The notes under the pieces: generated by a model
Told to the model about the DNA's origin: nothing
What the model saw: only the letters and a program-made list of their open reading frames with translations
Database searches by the model: none
Part shown: positions 21,134-30,600 of the stretch, in pieces
Layout of the letters: every line of letters begins with the position of its first letter
Numbering within the stretch: the first letter of the stretch is position 1
Assembly: GCA_903772945.1 (NCBI GenBank)
Contig: CAICTM010000811.1
Location: 1-47,369 of the forward strand
Direction: 5' to 3'
Source: Seminavis robusta
Taxonomy: Eukaryota; Bacillariophyta; Bacillariophyceae; Naviculales; Naviculaceae
Length of the DNA: 47,369 nt
Program-made: the position numbers and the translations under genes

Positions 21134-21973
21134 TCAAGCCTTCTGTTGTGGTTGCTCTTGTTGTTGTTGATTGGATGCTGATGAAATGTTACTGAGTATA
21201 ATGAGCCAAAAGAAAGAGACACAGGCAATGAATGTGACTCGATAGTGTTCCGGCACCACTCCAAAGGTGAAACATCCCACGGGTCCCCACAACAGCCAGT
21301 ACTTTTGCAGTAATGATTGATGGGCAATGTCGTCAATGTACTTGGATATAGATTCTTGTGGCGATTGTGCAAAGATGGTTCCCTTGATGAGATATGCCAT
21401 GGGCAACGTAAGGAGTGGCGTTTGCACCAACAAGTCAAAGGCGACCTTGGTGAGGACCACAGTGACTTCATTGCCCGGTCCAAACCACGAAGGATAGAGC
21501 GTATTGTAAATGTATTCTTGACTGATGCCTTGATACAACGAGCCGTACAGTAAAAAGGCCACGTTGCGCCTGTAGTCCGTTTCCAACAGGATGGATGACA
21601 GAAAATCGTTGTTTGTCTCTTCTACTGGAAGAACACACTCCATTGTCTTGGTCAGATCCACACGCTCCGCTAAAGTGTCGCCTTCTTCCAGTTGTGCGTC
21701 GTCATCATCATTGACATTATAATTCTGCTGTGCCACCATGTCGGCCGCGGATGCCTTGAATCCACAAATCAGGGCCGCCGCCGTGTACGGTGACGTCTGC
21801 CAAAACGAGTCAATTGCCGTCATGGCCGACGCCACATTCAACGACACGGCGTTCAGCTCCGTACTACTGATTCTTGGTGGTGTTGTCATCAGGGTGGTAG
21901 CAGGAGCAAAGGAGAGACTAGAAGTGGCTTGTAACGCCACAAACAGAGCTACGGTTGTCGTTGATCGCGTCAT
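21134..21973 (-). CDS. Mpv17/PMP22-family membrane protein with plastid presequence, 279 aa
   Basis: Small integral membrane protein of the Mpv17/PMP22 family, found in peroxisome, mitochondrion and plastid envelopes; the transported or gated species is not established. I chose the ATG at 21973 (residues TRSTTTVALFVALQ follow) because it starts a signal peptide ending in LSFAP, the plastid-type cleavage motif; an open extension upstream lacks such features. Four hydrophobic spans can be seen: the WQTSPYTAAALICG region, the FLLYGSLYQGI region, VVLTKVAFDLLVQTPLLTLP, and the C-terminal GCFTFGVVPEHYRVTFIA followed by SFFWLIILS, which is the family signature. A Gln-rich tail ends the protein. An acidic insert (NDDDDAQLEEGD) lies after the first span. 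Confidence 0.75.
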   Translation of the reverse strand: MTRSTTTVALFVALQATSSLSFAPATTLMTTPPRISSTELNAVSLNVASAMTAIDSFWQTSPYTAAALICGFKASAADMVAQQNYNVNDDDDAQLEEGDTLAERVDLTKTMECVLPVEETNNDFLSSILLETDYRRNVAFLLYGSLYQGISQEYIYNTLYPSWFGPGNEVTVVLTKVAFDLLVQTPLLTLPMAYLIKGTIFAQSPQESISKYIDDIAHQSLLQKYWLLWGPVGCFTFGVVPEHYRVTFIACVSFFWLIILSNISSASNQQQQEQPQQKA

Positions 21974-22142
21974 GGTCTCTTGGCTGATATAAATAAGGGA
22001 TGGGTCTGTGCGGAGAGAGTAAATGGAGTGAACAAGTCCTTGGAGAGCACCTATGAAATGGTTTGCTTTGTCTTTGTCTTGTTTGTTGTGGTGGTGCAAA
22101 AATGACTGCTTTGGTTTGGTGGTGTGGTGGTGCTATCGGCGG

Positions 22143-22606
22143 TCAGTCGCTTCGATTGCTTTGGCAGAAAAGAGAAACAACAAGAGCCAACGGGTCTTCC
22201 GAAATTCTAGCTAAGGTGTTGTCAGCTCCAATTCCGACCTCTTGCCGACGTCGTGCAAAGGGACAGACGCCGAAATGGAGCAAATTGTGAGGGCCAAAAA
22301 GAATTCTGATTCGGCATTCGTTGGAAGGTTCTAGATTATTCTCTAACTCAGTTTCCGTCTTTAACCAGGAAGACAGATGGCAAACGGGTAGGTGCGGTAA
22401 GGCTTAGGTTAAGGTTACAATTTGCTCCAAGGATTTAACTTAAAGTGTAGTTTTACCACACCTACCTGACATTCAAAGCTGTCTTCCAGAGCGACACGCC
22501 GCAGATCGTCCCGAGCCAAGCCAAAGACACCACAATGAGCCAAGGCCTCCAGGACGTGTTCAGGCGGTGTCAGAGGTACAGGTACGAAGGACATGACATT
22601 GTACAT
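22143..22606 (-). CDS. Possible small two-exon gene, 118 aa, unknown
   Basis: I do not recognise the product. Exon 1 (22606-22466) opens with ATG and encodes a protein-like segment, PLTPPEHVLEALAHCGVFGL then ARDDLRRVALEDSFECQ, ending at CAG/gtaggt. Exon 2 (22358-22143) can start after ttaaag in the same phase and runs 71 codons without a stop (LLHFGVCPFARRRQEVGIGA in the middle) to TGA. The intron would be 107 nt. Exon 1 is convincing; the choice of acceptor and the end of the gene are inference. It lies upstream of the Mpv17-like gene on the same strand, so exon 2 could instead be promoter sequence of that gene. Confidence 0.4.
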
Positions 22607-22666
22607 CGTACCACGACCGGCCTTTCGTCGGAAGGTCCAGTACCGGCACCTACGAACAGTCCCACA

Positions 22667-22754
22667 GTTTCAGTCCCGCGCACTAATGAGCGCTCGGCGC
22701 ACTAATGGGCGCTCATTAGGGCGCCGAGCGCTCATTAGTGCGCGGGACTGAAAC
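22667..22754. repeat. Perfect 34-bp inverted repeat with nested palindromic loop
   Basis: The arms 22667-22700 and 22721-22754 are exact reverse complements over 34 bp (GTTTCAGTCCCGCGCACTAA then TGAGCGCTCGGCGC). The 20-bp loop itself contains CTAATG and CATTAG, so the whole 88 bp can fold back. A third, partial copy of the unit (GAGCGCTCATTACTGTGCGG) follows directly. Confidence 0.9.
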
Positions 22755-22938
22755 GAGCGCTCATTACTGTGCGGGACTAATCATCAGTTCATCAGCGATG
22801 CTCCAGGTCAGGATGTGGCCACCTGGCTAGCCTCTGCTAGTAGCTACTAGCTAGAGCTAGCGGTGGCTACCGGTAGATAACTGAAGTGTTGCTTTGTCCA
22901 TGATGTGTCCGCGACCTGACACGGTTTTCATTCAGGAT

Positions 22939-23110
22939 TTTAAAAAAACTTGAAATTACCACGACTGCGGACCGTTTGAAAACATGCCCTTAAGCATGCT
23001 CTTAAATCTTCAACATGCCCTTATAAATATTCCCTTAAATAAACATGCCCTTAATAAACATGCCCTTAAAACATGCCTTTAAATGAGAACCAGTCGTGAC
23101 AGTTTTTTAA
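22939..23110. repeat. Degenerate ACATGCCCTTAA tandem repeats between imperfect inverted ends
   Basis: Six or seven variants of ACATGCCCTTAAA(TA) lie between about 22981 and 23085, spaced 14-20 bp apart. They are bracketed by TTTAAAAAAACTTGAAATTA...ACGACT on the left and AGTCGTGACAGTTTTTTAAA on the right, which are imperfect reverse complements. This looks like a small non-autonomous element. Confidence 0.6.
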
Positions 23111-23523
23111 AGCCTCCGTCGGACGGTCGCCTCTTTCATCTTTAATCTACTGTACATGTACGATGTACAGTATGATAGGAGTTCTTTGTGGCCCCACGAC
23201 CTCTTGGACTACAGTCGTATTTTGGCGTACTCGTACGGTAAAATTTGAGATTTGATTGAATCGAATCGAATTGAATCGAATCGATCTAGCTATTTTATTT
23301 TAAAATGCACATCTTATCAACTACAAGCTAGCAGTCGAGGCAGACTACTAGCTGAAAATAATGATCGTTTTGCCTCCTCTGCCTAGCTTCTTGGTCTCCT
23401 CTGCCTTGAAAGCGTACCGGTATCCCATACATCGTCCTTGACAGCCAACAGTCAAGCACAGTTGACCTGCATGCGCCGCCGTTGGCCAGCCCAGGAACGG
23501 CAACATTCGCTCCTCTACCGTTG

Positions 23524-25553
23524 CTAGACTACGAGGTACACGGATCCAAGTGCCATAATCGCCGTAGACACCAGAACGCTGCACTTGGCGTGCACGACTC
23601 CAGCAGACTTGGACGAGTAGAGCCATCCATAAGAAGAGGAGGTCGTGGCGGCAGCCTCTGCGGCTTTATCGCTTGCTTCCTCTTCATCAACTGGCAAACT
23701 TTCATCAAATCTGGCAGTTCCGGTGGCAGCACCACCAGATGTCTTGTCCGGAACATGATCATAGTTGTACGAAACATCCATCTTGGTGACGCTCGTACCG
23801 GTAGTAGGAGTACTCTTGGGGTCCACAATTCGAAGACCAAAGTCATCGGTTCCGTCTTCTTCTTCCACGCCGGAGGAGTCCAACGTGGTCGTGGGCATCA
23901 CTTTGACGACATTGTTGGCAGTTCCCTTGATCCCAAAGTTGGCATTGCGGTTTCGGCCACCTCGACCTCCTCCTCGACCACCTCCTCCGCCGCCTCGACC
24001 GTTTCCTCTACCACCGTTGTTGTTACCTCCTCCGTCTTCGTCCGGTGAATCGTTGTTATTGTTGCCACCGCCACCGTTGTTGCCACCTCCACCGTTGTTA
24101 CCACCTCCACCGTTGTTGCCCCCGCCTCCATTGTTGCCTCCTCCTCCACCGTTGTTGCCTCCGCCTCCATTGTTACCTCCTCCACCATTGTTACCTCCTC
24201 CGCCGCCACCGACTTGTTGCTGAAAGTTGGCAGGTTCTGGAATGACCGTCCTGGTGGTGACGAGAAGATCCAAGGATTGTGGTGAGAGTGAGAGAGAGGA
24301 CAAGATGTAGCAAGTTGAGCATTCTTGACTCAGTAACTTACAAGGAGGCACCATTCTTGACACGATCAATCATTCGAGAATAGACAATTGCAAACTCTTC
24401 CAGGAATTGACCATTGTCGTCGATAAAGTCGTTGACAGCGGTGTGGGTGGCCTCATTTTCCCTAAGGGGGAAGCAGTCGGCAAAGAGGCGATTGCCATCG
24501 CAGTCGTCCTCGTCGGCCGTGGGCGGGAGAGGATCTGGGAGAGAAACACGGCCGCTGGCATCCATGTAGGATTCAATATCATAAAAGAGGTTGATGTCCA
24601 CATTGAGCACTGATCCAGCAAATGATGCAAGGTCTGGAGTTAGAAATATGCGAGATCTTTGTTCATCCTTAGCATATGTGAAGCAGCCAACTTACTCAGA
24701 TCTTGGCAGTTGTCATTGCAATCCCATTGCCACTGGAATTGGCCATTGTTCAACTCGATTTGCTCCCAACCGCTGCCTTGACCAGGATCTAGCATTTCCT
24801 CATAGTAGCCATTGTTGAATGTGTTCTCCTGTCTAGTCCAGTCTCCAGTAAAACCAGAGTTGCCAGGATTTGCTCCTCCCTGTATTCACGTTGAATGAGG
24901 CATCTCGTTAAGAGTGGGAACTTCGTCTGAGCATGATGTTTGTCACTTCAAACTTACCAAGGTGTGAGCCCCTAGGATCACAGCCACTTCACGTTCGTCA
25001 AATCCAAAAAAGTTTCGGAAGTATGCAAGGACTTCGCTGTGATCACCACTTCCCAGCTCAGAATCGGGTGGGGTATCTTCTGTAACACCACCGTTAAAGT
25101 CTGCCCGACCAAATGTCAAGGGAACCCACGGAGGATTTCCTGGGACCGCAATGTAAAAGCCGGCAATGTAGGACCATGCATAGAAGTCAGCTCTAGTCAT
25201 GCCTGCTGAAAGGAACTGTTGGTTATTGGTCCATAGATCATCCAGCTGATCAAAAGTGTTGAGCAAACCATTGTGCTCATCACTGTTTCGGTCAATGTTG
25301 CCGTCCACGCCACCCATTGAATCGCTGAAGAAAAGATAAAGGGCATGGTTAAAAGTGAACAAACACTGGCTGCTTCCCTTTGTGACAACAGGTTCAGTAC
25401 TTACTGAAAGGCAAGGCGAACAAGATTCCGGCCACTGTTGAAGTTGTTGCTGATCAAGTCATGCACGAAGAAGAAGTCCTCTGCAGTTTGGGATGCTACT
25501 GCGGGAATAGAGGATAGACCAAGCAAGGCCAAGGATGCAAATCGAAGATTCAT
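23524..25553 (-). CDS. Secreted heme peroxidase with Gly/Asn repeat linker and C-terminal anchor, 5 exons, 564 aa
   Basis: Plant/fungal-type heme peroxidase, reducing H2O2 with an outside electron donor. Exons: 25553-25405, 25324-24958, 24879-24696, 24609-24342, 24250-23524; all have GT-AG borders and the sum is a whole number of codons. A signal peptide ends near residue 20 (IPAVASQ). The distal motif has Arg46 and His50 in RLAFHD; the proximal His170 is in ILGAHTLGGANPG. The substrate channel and second half continue to FLEEFAIVYSRMIDRV in exon 4. Exon 5 adds a (GGGGNN)n linker, an RG-rich patch, an acidic region and a C-terminal hydrophobic end (SVLVSTAIMALGSVYLVV) suited to a GPI or membrane anchor. 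Cysteines that I recall flanking the distal motif in related algal peroxidases (HDCxGGCDGC) are Ser, Val and Asn here. Confidence 0.85.
24057..24215 (-). repeat. Coding minisatellite encoding (GGGGNN)n
   Basis: About eight units of 18-21 bp, rich in GGTGG and AACAA triplets on the coding strand, encode Gly4-5-Asn2. They are slightly unequal in length (one unit has five Gly), a sign of slippage within the reading frame. Confidence 0.85.
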
Positions 25554-26999
25554 ATTGATGTCTTTGTCTTTGGAGGAAAGATATCAAAATTGTGAGCAGA
25601 AGTAGAAGCAGGTATGGGTCAAAGATCGAGAGCTACCCAATGCTGCAACTCGGTACAGTAACCTGGTTTCCATTCAAAAAGTGAGGAGGTCGTGGCAACA
25701 AGTCGATCACAGGAATCTGATTCCCATGTGTAAATCTTTGGGTACTCTCTCAGGCACAACATCACTGTGCAGGCACTTAACGTACTGGTACGTGTAAAGG
25801 ACTTAACATCAGAGGCGTCATCGAGGGAAATTTGGGGTGAACAGCAAGGTTGCAAGACCTAACGTTCTAAAGTGAAGTCAAAGCTTACCATCGAAATTTG
25901 ACATGCACCCTTCCTGCACAAATAAACCCTTCTTGAACCCTTCTTTCTCACGTAAACGCACCGGCAAGAACCACCCAGGATGAGTTATATTCCCTCCTGT
26001 CTACCACCTTGAGACCGCCGTTGCCTCATTGTTTGCTGTCCCGAGCAAGATAGCGGAAGCAGCTTATAGGTTTCGTACCCCATCGACCACCCAGCTAAAA
26101 AACCATCTCTCGATTTGTCCACCCAGCTAACCTGCCATCTGCCATCTCTCGATTTGACAAGGCGGGCGACTCGGGGCAAGGTACTGCAATGCTTGGGTGG
26201 CCCGCCCACCCGTTAGGAAAGCTGCTTCAGAGACGGGAAAACCCAGCCACCAATACAACGTAATACCTCCCAAGAGCTCCAGGCAGCTCCGTCCAGGTCT
26301 TGCTGGCATTGCCCTCACGGAAACGGGGTTTCGTTTCCGCCCTTTTCATTTCAACCCGAGGGTTTGTCTCGCCATGTCTTGCTCCATGTTACATCAGCTT
26401 TTCGATACCTGGATCATTGCAGTACACTTGTAGTCTATCATAGCTTTGTTTCGGTTCGTTTTGCCAAGCTCTGGTTATTCGATGCTATCTAGAACATTGC
26501 AAGTACCATGTGACCGGCTTTCTTGCAATTCGATCTCAGGCATGGATGATATCGAATGGATGACTGCACTTTTTGCCAAGGAAAGTTTGCGATCGTTGGA
26601 GTGCAGCACCAGGGGATTCTGCCCCGGTTTCGCATTGCGGAGAGTCCATGAGGGCTCCGAGCAATCTTCTGTTTGGAACGCGTGATACCGTCCGACGTTG
26701 TACCAATGTCGGAAGACAAGGCTCTTCGAAATCATGGCCTGCCCATAGATTGTTCTGGTGGATCAGCTCAGCCTCGTTGCGCGTACATGTCCCAGTAGAT
26801 GCCAAAAGAGCCCACCTCCGCCTCTGGCTCCTTGCTCTCTTCCTTCGGTACCAAACTACAAACTGGTTCCTTATTTCGAATGATCTAAGGTAATATGGAG
26901 TGGTAAGAACAGAAAGGCAACACTATATGGAGAACTATACGATTACTGGGGAACCATACAGTTCAAAGCAGCTTAAACGAGCTCACAATTAACTATTTT
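25554..26999. other. Intergenic region between peroxidase gene and peroxidase relic
   Basis: No supported gene; overlapping frames at 26446-26893 on both strands have no domain. A 35-40 bp direct repeat (CCACCCAGCTAA ... CCATCTCTCGATTTG) occurs twice between about 26087 and 26158. The proximal 200 bp should carry the peroxidase promoter. Confidence 0.5.
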
Positions 27000-27235
27000 T
27001 CACCGCCTCCACCGCCGATGGCAGCCACTCCGCCACTGTTGCATCCACTGCCACCAAGTCGTTGCTGAAAGTTGGCAGGTTCTGGAATGACCATCCTGGT
27101 GAACAGATAGATCATCCGAGGATTGAAGTGAGAGAGAGGGCAAGACATAGCAAGTTTTTGCATCATCCGAAAAACTTACAAGGAACCTGTCTTGGCAGGA
27201 TCAATCATCAGAGCATAGATATCTGCGTACTAATC
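27000..27235 (-). pseudogene. Relic of a second peroxidase gene (exon 4 end, intron, exon 5 start)
   Basis: On the minus strand, 27235-27180 resembles the end of peroxidase exon 4 (MIDPAKTGSL against MIDRVKNGASL), followed by a gtaagt donor. The next about 80 bp match the intron of the intact gene, including its GAGAGAGAG tract and AGCAAG block. Then comes exon 5 sequence, VIPEPANFQQ, nearly identical at DNA level, and a short Gly-rich remnant that stops near 27000. Because the intron is retained, this is a DNA-level duplicate and not a retrocopy. Everything upstream of exon 4's end is absent. Confidence 0.8.
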
Positions 27236-27686
27236 TATCTGAAGACATTGATCTTTTTTTCCCCAAGATAAATAGCATGTGACCCGACCTGAGAGGGAAG
27301 CACGTGGGGGGAAAAATCGAATCAAATCCACGACTTCCACCTGGTACCGGTACTGTAGCCTTTTTGAGCGAATAATCTTGGAGGAGTGTGGCAGAGAAGC
27401 CACCTGTCGCCTAAGATCCAGAAGCCACTGGCCTTCGGCCTCATTGACCTACCTCATTGGTTGCAGCGTAACAGTAACAGCCAATAGATCTTGCGTCACG
27501 CATTAGCTCGGGGCTAGCTAGCTAGTAGAGCACGGTCCAATATGGAGAGGGAAAGTGAAGCAATGGCTGCAGTGTTTCCCACGGGATGGCTGCTGCTCGA
27601 GATACGTACGCACATTCCCACTATCCTTAGTAACTGCGGTGCGACGGTACCGGTAGCTAGTTCAATAAAAGATATTGCGGTACAGT
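27236..27686. other. Upstream region of the DUF3638 gene
   Basis: No gene seen. It contains GAATCGAAT-like sequence at 27317, TACCGGTA at 27345-27352 and 27648-27655, and a GCTAGC string at about 27513-27523. The second TACCGGTA lies only 32 bp before the chosen ATG. Confidence 0.45.
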
Positions 27687-30600
27687 ATGGAAGGGCAGGT
27701 CTTTGATTTCAATGATCAAGCTGCTCTTAACGTCCAATGCAATGATACCTGCAAATGTCTCTTTGAGGATTTTGTCAATATCATCAAGAATGATCCTTTC
27801 CTGGAAACAACGGTAGACGACTTGTGCTGGGAAGAGTATGAAGTGACCTGGCTGGCAGAATATGGATGTGCCGTCTTGGTACAAGAGATTGATTGCATGA
27901 CCAACAGCATCCTCGTGGTCGGCCTGGATGGATGGAAGACTCGAATCCATGCGTCGGTCCCTGCTGGACGTCAAGTCACGGCAGTTCCTGACTTGGCCAA
28001 TCCTGCCATTATGGAAGTGGGCAGTATCCCAGCAGATGGAGTATCTGATCAAGTTCTCCAAGCATTGAAGGACAAACTCAAGTCGACACAGCGTGAACGC
28101 TCCAGACAGAAGAACCACAAGACACCTTCCTTTGTGTGGTCCAAAATTATAGATGTTCTGGTAGAAGAAAATCATATCTCGCAAATGGATCGAGAGGTCA
28201 TGCAAGAATGCTACCAGGGAGGTACCACGGATGTAGGAAAACACACAGATTGCTTGGCTAGAAACACTTCCTTTCCACTGGTGGCATCAGTCTATGCCGC
28301 CATGCTCACCCTTCAGGGCCACGACAAGCACTGTTTCTATCAAGCACTGTCCGTATACTACTTGCATCATTTGAAGAACATCACACACAAAATCACAACC
28401 TTTGATCGACGCAAAATTGACCGTGGTATCACCGTCATTCGAGAAATCAAGGAATGTTTATCCTCCGTCAACAGTGACGAATTCTATGACAATGTAGTGG
28501 ATCAAGTGGAAGTGTGCTATAAACAGTTCACTGCCCTAAAGCCCCATGTGGATCCAGTCATCACCAACTTGCCAGAGGATCTTTCCATTGCACTTGGGAA
28601 TGATGCATGTCAACGTACGCCTTTCCCGCATGGGAACGAACGGACGGAACCCGAAAGTGGGTTCATCGAGCTTTATTTACGTTCTGTCCGTGCTCGGGAA
28701 CGTGCCAAACAAAGCTTAGAGTGGTCAGAAGTTGATCATTATTCTTTTGGTAGTACCAACGATACCCAGCAAGACTGGTCTGGTCTAGGATGGATGAGCC
28801 CCACATTTTGGCAATTCGCTCGAGATTTGAACAATCCAAAGGCACATGAGACTGTAAAGAATCTTGGCAATTGGTTGAATGCCTACGACCATGCGATCAG
28901 TGCCGTGATGGTTGCATCCAAGGATTGCCGTCATACCATGGCAGTCGAGTTGAGGAGCTTGGGGATGCTGACTACGTGGATTGTTTATTGCTGGGCGCAT
29001 CGAATAGCAACGGAACGATATCCAGTGCTCCTCAAGTACTCTGCGGCCCTGGACCCAAAGGATCTTTCTCATTTGGTGTTGAGAGAAAAAGAAGCCATTG
29101 ACGCTTCGAAACAAGTTAGAATTTTCCTTGAGAACCACAGGAAGAGCGACAAATACCCGTTCCGCAATCGGGAAGACACACTAAATCTTGCCCTGGCTGT
29201 TGGAATGGCATCGGAAGAGCTGCAGCAAAAATACCGTGAGGAGCATGCTTCTGCTACGCTTCAAATTGTCAGTCGCTACAACCGCATAATGTGCTCACAA
29301 GCTCAACTCCGGACTCTCGACTCTCAGCTGAATGTTTCGAAAGAAATCCTCAGACGGGCAAGAAAAGCCCAGGCCGTTTCCGAACACCGAGATTGTTACT
29401 ACGATGAAGACCATTGGGGTCACCAACGAAAGCGCTACACCCGCGAGTACTACGACTGTCAACGCGCGACGGAGGCTGCAGAACGAAAGGTGACTGACTT
29501 GCAACAGCAGATTCGCGTGTTGGAAGAAAAACCTCCAGATCTGTTCCTTTGTCTACCACGGAGCTATGACAAAGCCTTGCAATGGTTGTTTTTCTTGTAC
29601 ATGCCACGAGAATTCGGCGACCTAGTCTCTCTGGTACATCGTGGCGCAGCAAAACTCTGGGCCAAGTTACCAGCTCCTGACCAAGATGGGGACGCGGATC
29701 TGTTTGAATGGTTTGTAGAACACAAATGCGAGTTGGAAGATCCTGTCTCCCCCGAGACGATGGTGTTGGACACTTCGTCAGTAATGGAGACTTCGCCCTT
29801 AGTCCGAGGAATCGGCATTCGAGGTTTTGAAAAGGAAACTGGAGTGTTTTTTCCGGACGTATACGGCATTGTACCACGTTGGAAAGATGCAGATCCGTTT
29901 GCGAGCGACCGCAGCTCTGCTGATACAGTACGGTTGTTTACAGAGACATTGCCGAAAGAGGAGGGCTGTGGTCTTCAACAGTATCTGGCCATGTCGCCCA
30001 GCTCAACAAGAGGCAATCAAGGGATTGCTTCCAAGAATCGCAAACCAGATTGGCTCACGCATGAAGCGTTCATGATGTTTACTTCATTACGCGCTTTCCC
30101 AAACTTGCAAATTCGACACTTACTTGTCGCCATGGTCGACAACCTGCTCCCTTTTGAGAAGACCTGCGTCCACGTAATTGTACGTCAGCTACTGTTCCAT
30201 GTGGGCGAAGAAAAGTGGAAGACGGACTTGGAATCTCCTGGCGTTCTTGAGCGGATCGCTGAGCAGTTGAACCGACATGCAGACCTCCTGCAAGAGTCTC
30301 CCAACAATGCAGATAGATTACTCCTGTTTGGGACTGTCAGCTCCTTTTTCGGGCAATATCATGAAGGCTGTTTAGAATGCTCGCGAAGGTACACCGACAT
30401 CTGTCGTTCGCTTGCCGACGGAATGGAACAGGAGCTGCGGAGTTACGACAAGGCACCACCGAGCCTCTACTGGAAGCAGGCCAAGTTGTATGCATGCGCT
30501 GTTCTGTGTCACTCGCTTGCTGACGCATCGCAGTCATCGTTGCTGCACATGGCAGAGTTGATCTTCCTGTTCCGACAGAAGAAGCAGTTTGCTGGGAAGG

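Larger units (their letters stand above)
22607..23523. other. Gene-poor stretch with a large hairpin and an AT-rich tandem region
   Basis: No gene. Apart from the hairpin (22667-22754) and the ACATGCCCTTAA repeats (about 22981-23085), it has a TACCGGTA at 22868-22875 and another at 23415-23422, and a long GAATC/GAATT tract at about 23254-23285. Confidence 0.55.

Noticed and set aside
23482..24223. Long plus-strand frames rich in Pro/Leu or Ser/Thr
   Set aside because: They are antisense to the peroxidase last exon; the Gly/Asn minisatellite leaves all frames open.
26446..26893. Frames of 76-106 codons on both strands between peroxidase gene and relic
   Set aside because: I looked for further peroxidase exons here and found none; no other domain is visible.
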